Assembly: GCF_000423665.1 (NCBI RefSeq)
Contig: NZ_KE384074.1
Span: 148,761 to 212,760, forward strand
Direction of reading: 5' to 3'
Source of the DNA: Solirubrobacter soli DSM 22325
GTDB lineage: Bacteria; Actinomycetota; Thermoleophilia; Solirubrobacterales; Solirubrobacteraceae
DNA: 64,000 nt
How positions within the stretch are numbered: position 1 is the first letter of the stretch; each line of letters opens with the position of its first letter. The position numbers and the translations under genes were made by a program. The notes under the pieces are model-generated. The model had not been told where the DNA came from. It worked only from the letters and a program-made list of their open reading frames with translations, and made no database searches. Of this stretch, positions 54,147-62,658 are shown piece by piece.

Positions 54147-55520
54147 TCAGCGCGACGCGGTGACGTCTTCGATGATGTTGACCGCGAGCAGCTCGCCGCC
54201 GTCGTCGAGCAGCGTCGCCTTGGTCAGCAGCCACAGCTCGCGGCCGCTCTCGCGATGCACCGAGCGCGTCAGCAAGGGCGGCGCGTCGAGGCCGGCGAGC
54301 AGGCGCAGCGCCGGGAGGTCGGCGAAGTCGACGCGCCCGCCCTCGGCGTCGAACATGTCGAAGCGGGCGGTCAGCACCTCGGCCGGCGTCGCGAGCAGCT
54401 CCTCAGGAGTCGCGCAGCCGACGAGCCGGGCCGCGGCCGTGTTCGCGTAGACCATCCGCCCGGACGCGTCCTGCACGGTGACCGCCTCGCCCAGCACCTC
54501 GAGGATGCGCTGGAAGCGCTCGCGGGTGCGGCGCAGGTCCGAGATCAGCTGGGTGGTGATCAGCGCGCGGGCGGCGCGGTCGCCGACGGCGCGGTAGAGC
54601 TCGAGCAGCGGCATCGGCGGCGCCCCGCGGGAGGGGCGCAGCCCGAAGTGCAGCAGCCCGAGCCGGCGCCCGTCGGCGGCGAGCGGCACCACGATCCACC
54701 AGTGGATGCCGGTGGCGGCCATCTGCTCGGCGTCCTCGCCGGAGTTGGTGATGCGGGCGATGTGCTCGCGGGTGAGCTCGACGATGTGCAGCGCGCCATC
54801 GTCCATCGCCTGGCGGGCGGCGGACTGCGGGGCGTCGGTGCGCGGCTTCAGCGCGGCGAGCCACAGCGACTGCGCGGCGCCGTCCGGGCCGTCGATGCGG
54901 CCGGCGAACCGCTGCGGGCGCCCGGCCGCGTCCATCACGTCGAGCGCGCAGGCGTCGGCGAGCTCGGGGACGAGCAGGTCGACGAGCCGCTCGACCCCCT
55001 CCCCCGGCCACGTCCCCCCGACGATCCGCCCCACGGCTTCGAGCAGCTCGGCCTCGCGCGCCGCGGGGCGCGGGGGGCCTTTGACGCCGGGAGCCGCGAA
55101 GGTCATCGTGATCACGGTCCCGCCGCCCGGCGGGGCGTGCATGTCCATCGCCGTCGTCAGCGAGGCGATCGTCGGCAGCCCGAGCCCGAGCCCAGGAGAG
55201 TCCGCCCGCGGCTGCATCCCGCGCCCGTTGTCGGTCACGGTCACCACGAGCTCGTCCGCGCCGGCCTGGATCTGCGTGCGCACGAGCCCCGGGTCGCGGT
55301 CGATGAACGCGTGCACTACCGAGTTCGTGACCGCTTCGGTGACCGCCAGCGCGAGGTCGATGAGCAGCGCGTCCGTGGCGCCGTGCTCGCGGGCGAACTC
55401 GCGCACGCCGCCGCGGATCGCACCGACGCTGCCAGGCGCGGCCGGCAGCTCCCACTCGGCACGCGGCTCAGGTGCGCTGGGGGAATTCACCGCGTCACCG
55501 TCGCACACCGTGCCTGACAT
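54147..55520 (-). CDS. RsbW-like HATPase protein fused to GAF-like and PAS domains
   Basis: The order in 457 residues is a HATPase_c_2 domain (about 15-140), a GAF-like region (about 150-335) and a PAS domain (about 340-455). The ATPase has ALAVTEAVTNSVVHAF (N box), VTDNGRGM (G1), GLGLGLPTIASL (G2) and GGTVITMTF, as in RsbW/SpoIIAB anti-sigma kinases. The PAS part, with VTVQD, DLPALRLLAG and AVNIIEDVT, resembles the PAS of the SpoIIE phosphatase at 39836. It should phosphorylate a STAS protein or hold a sigma factor. ATG 55520 is preferred because the longer reading overlaps the tautomerase gene. Confidence 0.87.
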   Translation of the reverse strand: MSGTVCDGDAVNSPSAPEPRAEWELPAAPGSVGAIRGGVREFAREHGATDALLIDLALAVTEAVTNSVVHAFIDRDPGLVRTQIQAGADELVVTVTDNGRGMQPRADSPGLGLGLPTIASLTTAMDMHAPPGGGTVITMTFAAPGVKGPPRPAAREAELLEAVGRIVGGTWPGEGVERLVDLLVPELADACALDVMDAAGRPQRFAGRIDGPDGAAQSLWLAALKPRTDAPQSAARQAMDDGALHIVELTREHIARITNSGEDAEQMAATGIHWWIVVPLAADGRRLGLLHFGLRPSRGAPPMPLLELYRAVGDRAARALITTQLISDLRRTRERFQRILEVLGEAVTVQDASGRMVYANTAAARLVGCATPEELLATPAEVLTARFDMFDAEGGRVDFADLPALRLLAGLDAPPLLTRSVHRESGRELWLLTKATLLDDGGELLAVNIIEDVTASR

Positions 55521-55533
55521 CTGGGCGACGAGT

Positions 55534-55884
55534 CTACGACCAGTCCTGATTGAAACCACCCATGTGCGGGTGCCACATCTCGTCGCCCGCGTGCTGGGTG
55601 AACTCGACCTTCACGTACGCGAGGCCGAGCACGGCAGCGCACGCCGCGGTCAGCCGCCGTGCGAGCTCGGCGCGCTGCTCGGCCGGCCGGCCGCGGCGCA
55701 CGTCGCACATCAGCAAGGCGGACGGCGCGCCGTCGCGCCACACCGCGGCCTCGCGGATGACCACGGTGACGATCTCCGGCGGCGCCTCCATCACCTCGGC
55801 GTAGATCGCCGTCAGCTCCCCCGCGAGCGCGCGTCCCGTCTCGCCGTCGGGCGCCGTCGGGACGTCGAGCTGCAGCGACGGCAT
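55534..55884 (-). CDS. tautomerase-superfamily protein
   Basis: The 116-residue protein begins MPSLQLDVP; Pro2, once Met is removed, would be the catalytic base of the 4-oxalocrotonate tautomerase superfamily. VTVVIREAAVWRDG and a second similar half (YVKVEFTQHAGDEMWHPHMGG) suggest a two-unit fold of the MIF/cis-CaaD size. The substrate is unknown. It sits 3 bp after the DUF3105 gene and 13 bp before the RsbW-like gene, so these are probably one transcript. Confidence 0.75.
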   Translation of the reverse strand: MPSLQLDVPTAPDGETGRALAGELTAIYAEVMEAPPEIVTVVIREAAVWRDGAPSALLMCDVRRGRPAEQRAELARRLTAACAAVLGLAYVKVEFTQHAGDEMWHPHMGGFNQDWS

Positions 55885-55887
55885 GGG

Positions 55888-56553
55888 CTACGGAACGGTC
55901 TCGGGGCCCTTGTCGACGTAGACCTTGCGGAACGCGCGGAGCGCGTCGAAGACCTTGTCGTTGAACTTCGGGCAGCCGAGCAGGTGACCCCAGGCGGTCG
56001 CGGCCACCTCGTACGGCATCTTGGTCGCGTTCTCGAACAGCAGCAGGTGGTAGCCGCTGTCCATCTCGTCGACGAGCTTCTCGAGCTGACCGACCGTGTC
56101 GGGCGACGTGCCCGGCTTGTACTGGATCTCGATCCGGCCGTGCTCGAGCGAGTGCACGAGCCGGCCGAGCTCCGGGGTGTCGCCCGGCGCGTACACGCCG
56201 TCCTCGTACCAGGTCGGGAAGTGCGTCCCGGACGTCGGCGGGTTGGAGTTGTAGTCGGCCTCGGTGAACTCGCGCGCCTCGTGCGCGACGCCCTGGAGCG
56301 GCGGGCTCTGGAGGGTGCAGCCGGCGGCCTTGGCGGCGGCCGGGAGCGACCGGATCTTCACCGCCGGCAGGTCCGGCACCGCGGACGGCGTCGGCGTGGC
56401 GGACTGCGCGGCGCCGGCGGGCGGCGCGGCGGCGGTGCTCGGCGTCGACGCGGGCGCCGGGGACGGCTCGTACGTCGCCAGATAGACGCCCAGCCCGATG
56501 ATCCCCGCGACGAACAGGACGGAGAACATTCCGGCGAACATGGACCGCAGCAC
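55888..56553 (-). CDS. DUF3105 membrane-anchored protein
   Basis: A single N-terminal membrane segment (about residues 5-27) is followed by a Pro/Ala/Thr linker and a DUF3105 domain (about 85-221). Its marks are YNSNPPTSGTHFPTWYEDGVY and LVHSLEHGRIEIQY, with invariant His residues that may bind a metal. The biochemical role of DUF3105 is not known. The GTG start lies 8 nt after TACGCT. First gene of the run with the tautomerase and the RsbW-like protein. Confidence 0.88.
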   Translation of the reverse strand: MLRSMFAGMFSVLFVAGIIGLGVYLATYEPSPAPASTPSTAAAPPAGAAQSATPTPSAVPDLPAVKIRSLPAAAKAAGCTLQSPPLQGVAHEAREFTEADYNSNPPTSGTHFPTWYEDGVYAPGDTPELGRLVHSLEHGRIEIQYKPGTSPDTVGQLEKLVDEMDSGYHLLLFENATKMPYEVAATAWGHLLGCPKFNDKVFDALRAFRKVYVDKGPETVP

Positions 56554-56600
56554 GGCGGCTTAGCGTAGCCGCGCCGCGCCCATGCCCGCCGTGGAGGTCT

Positions 56601-57047
56601 CTACTCGGTGGCGGTCACCGCGCTGGCGGTGACGGTGCCGTTGGCGTTGGTCTCCCCCTGGACGACGACGTTGTCGCCGGGCTCGACCGCGTCGCCGTCG
56701 GCGGCCGCGGTGCGGGTGACGTCGCTGCTCGACTTGAGCTTGACCTTGATCGTGTTCCCGTCGCTGTCCTTGACGTAAAGGACGTTTCCCTTGGTGTACT
56801 CGACCGTGCCCGTCGTGGCGGCGTCGGAGGTGGCGGCGCCGCCGGGCGGGCCGCCGCCCTGGATGCCGGCCGGGAGCTGCCCGCCGGGGAACGACGGCGT
56901 CGAGGTCGTGGCCTGGCTCTTCTGCAGCTGGACGCCGCCGATGAAGCCGCCCGCGGCGAGGATCACCGCCGCCAGCCCGCCGGTGACCGGGGTGAACGCC
57001 CGCCGCCGGGGTCGCCGCGGGGCGGGGTTGTCGATCGCGATGCTCAT
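56601..57047 (-). CDS. one-pass membrane protein with DUF5666-like domain
   Basis: The 148-residue protein has a basic N terminus, one membrane segment (about 24-41), a Gly/Pro/Thr spacer and a small beta barrel. The barrel reads GTVEYTKGNVLYVKDSDGN, then VEPGDNVVVQGETNANGTVTA, the pattern of DUF5666/OB-like domains. It lies 8 bp downstream of the exporter permease, so it is likely an accessory subunit of the MacAB-like system outside the membrane. That role is inferred from position. Confidence 0.78.
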   Translation of the reverse strand: MSIAIDNPAPRRPRRRAFTPVTGGLAAVILAAGGFIGGVQLQKSQATTSTPSFPGGQLPAGIQGGGPPGGAATSDAATTGTVEYTKGNVLYVKDSDGNTIKVKLKSSSDVTRTAAADGDAVEPGDNVVVQGETNANGTVTASAVTATE

Positions 57048-57055
57048 GGGTCTCC

Positions 57056-58270
57056 TTACTCGAAGCGGAGCGCCTGGACCGGGCGCATTCGTGCGGCGCG
57101 CGCCGCGGGATAGGTGCCGAAGAACAGGCCGCACAGGACGGCGGCGCCGAAGGCGAGCGCCACCGTGGAGGCGGCCACGGCGGGCTGGACGCCCGCGATC
57201 TCGAAATGGCTCGCGCCGAGCCCGACGGCGACGCCGAGCGCCCCGCCGATCACCGAGACGAGGATCGCCTCGACCAGGAACTGCTGCAGGACGTCGGCGC
57301 GGCGCGCGCCGATCGCCTTGCGGATGCCGATCTCACGCGTGCGCTCGGTGACCGAGACGAGCATGATGTTCATCACGCCGATCCCGCCGACCAGCAGCGA
57401 GATCGCCGCCACCGCGCCGAGCAGCGTGGTGAAGACGTCGGTGGACGCGCTGCTGGCCTCCCGCACCGACCCCTGGTTGATCACCCGGAAGCCGGGGTTC
57501 GACGTGTCGGTGACGTCCTTGCGCTCGTAGAGGATCGACTGGACCTCGGCCTGGGCGGCGTCCAGCGTGCTCGCCGACGTCGCCTGGACCGTGATCGAGG
57601 ACAGGCCGCCATAGCCGGTCAGCGTGTCCTGGACGGCGGTCAGCGGCGCGAGCACGATGTCGTCCTGGTCGGTCGTGCCATTGGAGCCCTTGCTCGCGGT
57701 CACGCCGATGACGGTGAAGCTCGTGCCGTTGACGCGGATCGTCTGACCCACGGGATCGGACCCGCTGAAGAGGTTCTCGGCCACGGTCGGGCCGATCACG
57801 ACCTTGCGGGCGTGGTCGGTCACGTCCGCGGACGTGAACAGCGCGCCCTCGGAGACCTCGATGTTCTTGGTCGTCGCGTAGGTCGGCGTGGTGCCGACGA
57901 ACGAGCTCGGCGAGTAGCTGGTCGAGCCGGCGGTCAGCGTCGTGCTCTGCGCCGTCACCGCGGGCGCGACGCTCTTGACGTCCGGGGCGTCGAACGTGTC
58001 CGCCAGCGCGGTCACGTCCTTGGTGTCGAACGTGACGCTCGCGCCACTGCCGCCCGGCCCGAAGCGGCCAGGATTGGCCTGCACGACGAGCACGTTGGAG
58101 CCGAGCGCGTCGATCGAGGCCTGGACCTGCTTCTTGGACCCGTTGCCGACCGCGACGAGCGCGATCACCGCGGCCACGCCGATGCACAGGCCGAGCATCG
58201 TCAGCCCGGCGCGCAGCTTGTTGGCCGCGATCGCGCCGAGCGCGGTGCGGACCGTCTCGACCCCGTTCAC
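57056..58270 (-). CDS. MacB-type ABC transporter permease
   Basis: The 404-residue protein has an N-terminal helix (LGAIAANKLRAGLTMLGLCIGVAAVIAL), a large extracellular MacB-PCD domain (about 45-250) and three C-terminal helices. The FtsX/MacB motif is SVTERTREIGIRKAIGARR. Such permeases are mechanotransmitters that work with an ATPase and adaptor without carrying cargo through the membrane centre. The GTG start overlaps the ATPase stop (GTGA). Confidence 0.93.
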   Translation of the reverse strand: MNGVETVRTALGAIAANKLRAGLTMLGLCIGVAAVIALVAVGNGSKKQVQASIDALGSNVLVVQANPGRFGPGGSGASVTFDTKDVTALADTFDAPDVKSVAPAVTAQSTTLTAGSTSYSPSSFVGTTPTYATTKNIEVSEGALFTSADVTDHARKVVIGPTVAENLFSGSDPVGQTIRVNGTSFTVIGVTASKGSNGTTDQDDIVLAPLTAVQDTLTGYGGLSSITVQATSASTLDAAQAEVQSILYERKDVTDTSNPGFRVINQGSVREASSASTDVFTTLLGAVAAISLLVGGIGVMNIMLVSVTERTREIGIRKAIGARRADVLQQFLVEAILVSVIGGALGVAVGLGASHFEIAGVQPAVAASTVALAFGAAVLCGLFFGTYPAARAARMRPVQALRFE

Positions 58271-58956
58271 GCGAGGACCGGGTGCTCGAGGATCTTCCCG
58301 TCCGCCATGCGAACGACCCGCTGCGCGCGGCGGGCGACCTCGTCCTCGTGGGTGATCAGCACGATCGTCCGGCCCTCCGCGTGCAGGGCGTCGAAGATGT
58401 CGAGCACCTCGGCGGTCGAGCGGGAGTCGAGGTTGCCGGTCGGCTCGTCGGCGAGGATCAGCGCGGGGTTGGTGACGATCGCGCGGGCGACCGCGACGCG
58501 CTGCTGCTGGCCGCCGGACAGCTCGGACGGCAGGTGGTCGAGCCGTTCGCTCATCCCCACGGCGGCGAGCGCCGCCTCCGCCCGCCAGCGACGCTCCTTG
58601 CGGCGCACGCCGGCGTAGGCCAGCGGGAGCTCCACCTGGGCCACGGCGCTCATCCGCGGGACGAGGTTGAACGCCTGGAAGACGAACCCGATCTTGGCGT
58701 TGCGCACGTCGGAGAGCTCGTCGTCCTCGTAGTCGCGGACGTCGACGCCGTCCAGCAGGTAGGTGCCCGCGGTCGGCGCGTCGAGGCAGCCGAGGATGTT
58801 CATCAGCGTGCTCTTGCCGGAGCCTGACGCGCCCATGATCGCGACGTGCTCGCCGCGTTCGATCAGCAGCGAGACGCCGTCGAGCGCCCGCACCGCGATC
58901 TCCTCGGTGACCTGGTACACGCGCTCGGCGTCCTGGACGTCGATGACGGGTCTCAT
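58267..58956 (-). CDS. MacB/LolD-type ABC transporter ATP-binding protein
   Basis: The 229-residue ATPase has Walker A GASGSGKST (about 40-48), the signature LSGGQQQRVAVARA, Walker B LILADEPTGNLDS and the family-typical VYQVTEEIAVRALDGVSL start. It drives the permease encoded next. Both ends are coupled by 4-bp overlaps to the adaptor and permease genes. Confidence 0.95.
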   Translation of the reverse strand: MRPVIDVQDAERVYQVTEEIAVRALDGVSLLIERGEHVAIMGASGSGKSTLMNILGCLDAPTAGTYLLDGVDVRDYEDDELSDVRNAKIGFVFQAFNLVPRMSAVAQVELPLAYAGVRRKERRWRAEAALAAVGMSERLDHLPSELSGGQQQRVAVARAIVTNPALILADEPTGNLDSRSTAEVLDIFDALHAEGRTIVLITHEDEVARRAQRVVRMADGKILEHPVLA

Positions 58957-59972
58957 CGGCCGATCCCCGCAGGCGGTGCGCCGCCGGCCGGTGGGCCGCC
59001 GGTGCCGCCGCCGAAGCCGCCGGCCCCGAAGCCACCGTTCTGGACCTGCGATGGCTGCTGGGTCGCGCTGTCGCTTCCGGTCGCGCCGGCGCCCGCGGCC
59101 GCACTCGTGGAGGTCACCACGACCTTGTCGCCCGCCTTGACGCCGCTGACGATCTCCGTCGTCGAGTCGCCCTTGACGCCGGTCTGCACCCGCGCCGTCG
59201 CGCCGGTCGAGAGCGTCAGGGTGTTGCCGCGCAGCGCCTGCGTGGGGACGGTCAGGCCGGTCGCCTGTGAGGTGACGATGTCCGCGCTCGCGGTCATGCC
59301 CAGCTTGAGGTCCTTGCCGGTCTGGGTCAGCCGCAGCGTCACGGGGTAGGCGACCGCACTCGAGGACGAGGACGACGTGGCGCCGCTGTCGGACGACGAC
59401 GAGGACGACAGCACGCCGACGTCGATCACCTTGGCCGCCAGCTCCTCACCCGTGGCGCTGACCGTGACGGTCGCCAGCTGACCCGTCTTGACCTTGCCGA
59501 TGTCGGACTCCGAGAGCGAGACCTGCAGGTCGTACTTGGAGAGCTTGGCCAGGGTGACCTGGGCGGTGGAGTCCGTCGAACCCGAGCCGGAGACGATGTC
59601 GCCCTTCGCCACGCCGAGGCTCGCGACCGTGCCGCTGAACGGCGCCCGGATCCAGGTCACGCCCTGGGTCTCGTCCGTCGGCTGCAGGCGCAGCAGCGCC
59701 TCGCCCGCGTCGACGTGCTCGCCTTCGGAGACGTAGACCCGCGTGATCTCGCCGGCCTGGTCGAACGAGAGGTCGGACTGCTTGACCGCCTCGAGGTTGC
59801 CGCTGCCGGACACGGTCTCCTGCACGACGCCGCGCTTGACGGTCACCGTGCGCGAGGTGGTCGTCGCGGCGCTGGAACTGCCGCCGCCGACGACGGTGGC
59901 CGCGCCGCCTACAGCCACGGCCGCGACCGCGGCCATGGCGACATTCATCGCCCTCAAAGAGTGCTCCTTCAC
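58953..59972 (-). CDS. MacA/HlyD-type exporter adaptor without the coiled-coil hairpin
   Basis: The 339-residue protein has a signal anchor (about 9-30), two half-lipoyl motifs, LSFDQAGEITRVYVSEGEHV and IRAPFSGTVASLGVAKGD, and a beta barrel. The lipoyl halves are joined by about 15 residues (ALLRLQPTDETQGVTW), where MacA has a long coiled-coil hairpin, as expected if there is no outer-membrane channel to reach. The barrel carries Ser-rich loops and the C terminus is a Gly/Pro tail. The start is GTG 59972 or ATG 59948. Confidence 0.88.
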   Translation of the reverse strand: MKEHSLRAMNVAMAAVAAVAVGGAATVVGGGSSSAATTTSRTVTVKRGVVQETVSGSGNLEAVKQSDLSFDQAGEITRVYVSEGEHVDAGEALLRLQPTDETQGVTWIRAPFSGTVASLGVAKGDIVSGSGSTDSTAQVTLAKLSKYDLQVSLSESDIGKVKTGQLATVTVSATGEELAAKVIDVGVLSSSSSSDSGATSSSSSSAVAYPVTLRLTQTGKDLKLGMTASADIVTSQATGLTVPTQALRGNTLTLSTGATARVQTGVKGDSTTEIVSGVKAGDKVVVTSTSAAAGAGATGSDSATQQPSQVQNGGFGAGGFGGGTGGPPAGGAPPAGIGR

Positions 59973-60048
59973 AAAGTCGGGGGAGCCCTCAAGGTGCTGC
60001 CCGACCCTGCGAGAACCCTCCGTTGAGCCTCAGAGCTTCCTGAGAAAT

Positions 60049-60071
60049 CTAAAGGGGTCAGGCCCCTTTAG
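60049..60071. terminator. palindrome after the ATP-grasp gene
   Basis: Nine-bp arms CTAAAGGGG (60049-60057) and its complement (60063-60071) around TCAGG. All 23 bases are identical to the core of the element at 24825. It is 4 bp past the ATP-grasp stop on the minus strand. Confidence 0.5.
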
Positions 60072-60074
60072 GCT

Positions 60075-61058
60075 TCAGCGCGGCGGTCGCGGGCCGTCCG
60101 GCACGATGTCGCGCCCGGTCGGCGTGTAGCTCTCGTCCAGCTCGAGCTGCCAGAAGTAGCGCGTGAAGGTGAAGCCCGAACGGAACTCGCCGACGTGCGG
60201 CTCGACCGTCTCGCCCTGCGCCATCCGCACGATCAGCTCGGGGTAGCTGCGGCCGGGGTGCGCGGCGTACATCGGGCAGGCGAACGCGCCGCCGAAGCGG
60301 GCGTTGATGTCGGTCACGCGCAGCCCGAGCTCGGAGTCGCGGAACATCTGGACGGTGGCCGGCCCGCGCAGCGGCAGCGCCTCGGCGACGGCGCGGCCGA
60401 GGTCGATCAGCTCCGGGTCGGCGATCGCCTGGCCCTTGATCGACTCGCCGCCACGCGACTCGAGCATCGTCCGCGGGATCGCGTTCAGGCACACGCCGTC
60501 GCGGTTGCAGAGCAGGTCGACCGAGAACTCCGGGCCGTCCATCCTGCGCTGGACCATCACCGGCTCCTTCACGTAGCCGGCGAAGAAGTCGGCCTCGCGG
60601 GCATCGGCGCACGGGTGGATGGAACGCGAGCCCGAGCCCTTGCGCGGCTTGACGACGGCGGGGAACGCCGCGGCCTCCTCCCCCGGCAGCCATGTCGGCG
60701 GCGACGGGAGGCCGTGCTGTTCGAGCAGCTGGTGCGCGAGGTACTTGTCGAACGTTGCCTTGCAGACGTCGGCGTCGGGCACGAACGCCGGGAGGTCGCT
60801 GCGCGCCAGGACCTCGAGGTCGAGGTCGGTCAGCGGGATCACGGCGATGACACCGTGCTCGTCGCACAGCTCGGTCAGGAACGGGATGTACGCCGGGTCG
60901 TCCGCCCGCGGTGGGGCGACTCTGACGTCGGCCGCGTACTGGGCGGGCGCGAGCGGGCTCGGGTCCGCGGCGACGACGAACGCGTGCCGCGCGAAGGAGC
61001 TGACGATGTCGTAGCGCTTGCCGACGCCCGTGAGCAGGACGGCGGGACGGTCGCTCAC
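60075..61058 (-). CDS. ATP-grasp family ligase, carbamoyl-phosphate-synthase-like
   Basis: The 327-residue protein has a PreATP-grasp part (VLLTGVGKRYDIVSSF, about 7-22) and the ATP-grasp fold: AVVKPRKGSGSRSIH (ATP loop), VMVQRRMDGPEFSVDLL, then ITDINARFGG in the form VTDINARFGGAF with metal ligands. These enzymes join a carboxylate to an amine or thiol through an acyl-phosphate. The start is GTG. It lies 64 bp after the ComA-family gene on the same strand, so it may ligate a product derived from that enzyme. The substrate is unknown. Confidence 0.85.
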   Translation of the reverse strand: MSDRPAVLLTGVGKRYDIVSSFARHAFVVAADPSPLAPAQYAADVRVAPPRADDPAYIPFLTELCDEHGVIAVIPLTDLDLEVLARSDLPAFVPDADVCKATFDKYLAHQLLEQHGLPSPPTWLPGEEAAAFPAVVKPRKGSGSRSIHPCADAREADFFAGYVKEPVMVQRRMDGPEFSVDLLCNRDGVCLNAIPRTMLESRGGESIKGQAIADPELIDLGRAVAEALPLRGPATVQMFRDSELGLRVTDINARFGGAFACPMYAAHPGRSYPELIVRMAQGETVEPHVGEFRSGFTFTRYFWQLELDESYTPTGRDIVPDGPRPPR

Positions 61059-61122
61059 CGCGCCACAACCGGGATGCCCGGAACCGCACGGCCGAGGCCG
61101 CGGCAGCCGGTTGCCGGGCTCG

Positions 61123-61911
61123 TCATGCGTGGAAGCGGGTCAAGGTGTCCGAGCGCAGGCCGAGCCGGAGGCTCTCGACGCCGATCAGGTCGTGCGGCAG
61201 GATGTTCCCGAGGCCGACGTTGGAGCCGAAGTGGCGCACCAGCCAGGCCTGCTGCGAGCGTCGCGGCGCCTCGAAGATCAGCCGGTCGAGCCCCGCCTCG
61301 CGGACGAGCGCGTCGACGAGCTCGTCGCGGATCGAGCCGTCGGGCCAGTACAGCCCGGCGTCCCCTGACACGCGCCCCTCGCAGATGATCGCGTGCGCCC
61401 CCGCGTCCAGCGCCTCGCTCGCCTGGCGTACCCACAACTCGCTCGCGGGCGCCAGGCGCCCGTCCTTGGAGCCGACCTCGACGAACACCGTGAAGTCCTC
61501 GTCGAGGCTCTGCACCAGCCGCCGCTTGTCGTCGACCGGCAGGTCGAGCGTGCCCTCGGAGACCTCGACGTGGCGGATGCCCAGCCGCAGCAGCGCGTCG
61601 CGCAGCTGCTCGATCCGCCCGTGCCGCCACGCCAGCTCGGTCAGCGTCCCGCCCAGCATCGGCGAGACGCCGTGGTCGAGGTACGTAGCGAGCTTGGCCT
61701 CCAGCGCCTGCGTGACCATGGCCGAGCCCCAGCCCAGCCGGATCACGTCGACGTGATTGGACGCGACCTCCATCAGGCCGGCGGCCTCGACGCACGTCAG
61801 ACCGGGGTCGACGACGTGGGTGACGCCGGTCAGGCGCGGCTTCTCTGCCCGCTCGGGCAGCGGGATCAGGCCCTCGAGCCCCGCCGCCGTGGGTTGTTGG
61901 ATGCGCTCCAC
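61123..61911 (-). CDS. phosphosulfolactate synthase (ComA)-family protein
   Basis: The 262-residue TIM barrel resembles ComA, which adds sulfite to phosphoenolpyruvate to form phosphosulfolactate. Matching stretches are VDVIRLGWGSAMV, PMLGGTLTELAW, IRHVEVSEGTLDLPVD, FVEVGSKDGRL, AIICEGRVSGDAGLY and, most telling, IFEAPRRSQQAWLVRHFGS in overlapping pieces followed by GVESLRLGLRSDTL. The start is GTG 61911; upstream of it the frame has no coding character. No ComB or ComC gene is nearby. Whether it uses sulfite or another nucleophile is open. Confidence 0.82.
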   Translation of the reverse strand: MERIQQPTAAGLEGLIPLPERAEKPRLTGVTHVVDPGLTCVEAAGLMEVASNHVDVIRLGWGSAMVTQALEAKLATYLDHGVSPMLGGTLTELAWRHGRIEQLRDALLRLGIRHVEVSEGTLDLPVDDKRRLVQSLDEDFTVFVEVGSKDGRLAPASELWVRQASEALDAGAHAIICEGRVSGDAGLYWPDGSIRDELVDALVREAGLDRLIFEAPRRSQQAWLVRHFGSNVGLGNILPHDLIGVESLRLGLRSDTLTRFHA

Positions 61912-61959
61912 GGGACTACATGATGGCGGCCCACGTGGTCGGAGCGTCACGATCTCGAC

Positions 61960-62658
61960 ATGAGGATCGCCGTGTTGCATCCCGGAGAGATGGGCGCCGC
62001 GGTGGCGGCGTGCCTGCCCGAACCCGCGATCTGGGTGCCCGAGGGGCGATCGGCGGCGACCGCCGAGCGCGCTCGAGACCTGGAGCCGGGCGACCCGCTG
62101 AGCGCCGACGTGATCCTGTCGATCTGCCCGCCGCACGCGGCGCGCGAGGTCGCCGCGTCGGTGGCGGACTTCGCCGGGATCTACGTCGACGCGAACGCGA
62201 TCTCGCCCGCGCGCTCGCGAGAGGTGCGGGCATTGGTGCCGCGTGCGGACTTCGTCGACGGCGGCATCATCGGTCCACCCCCGACCTTCGAGGGGTCGAC
62301 ACGCCTGTACCTGAGCGGAGAGAGTGCGCACGTGGTCGCCGCCCTGTTCGAGGACACGATCGTCGAGGCGCGCGTCGTCGCGGATGCGAGCGCGCTGAAG
62401 CTGGCCTACGCCGCCTGGAGCAAGGGCAGCGCGGCGCTCTTGCTGGCCGCCCACGCGGTCGCCGAGGCCTACGGGGTCGGCGACGCGCTCGACGGCGAGT
62501 GGGGCGACCTGCGCGGACGATACGAGCGGGCGCAGACCGCCAAGGCGCAGAAGGGCTGGCGTTGGGTCGGCGAGATGGAGGAGATCGCCGACGCGTTCGC
62601 CGCGGTCGGCCAGCCGGAGGGCTTCCACCGGGCGGCCGCCGAGGTCTACCGCGGATGA
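61960..62658 (+). CDS. NAD(P)-binding dehydrogenase with DUF1932 domain
   Basis: The 232-residue protein has a beta-hydroxyacid-dehydrogenase-like Rossmann part: IAVLHPGEMGAAVAACLP (about 3-20, GxxGxxG-like but altered), ICPPHAAREVA, then FVDGGIIGPPP. The C-terminal DUF1932 helical domain includes ALKLAYAAWSKGSAALLLAA with the expected catalytic Lys. It would oxidise or reduce a small hydroxy acid. CACGAT lies 6 nt before the ATG. It is divergent from the ComA-family gene over 48 bp and coupled to a LuxR regulator by an ATGA overlap. Confidence 0.85.
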   Translation: MRIAVLHPGEMGAAVAACLPEPAIWVPEGRSAATAERARDLEPGDPLSADVILSICPPHAAREVAASVADFAGIYVDANAISPARSREVRALVPRADFVDGGIIGPPPTFEGSTRLYLSGESAHVVAALFEDTIVEARVVADASALKLAYAAWSKGSAALLLAAHAVAEAYGVGDALDGEWGDLRGRYERAQTAKAQKGWRWVGEMEEIADAFAAVGQPEGFHRAAAEVYRG

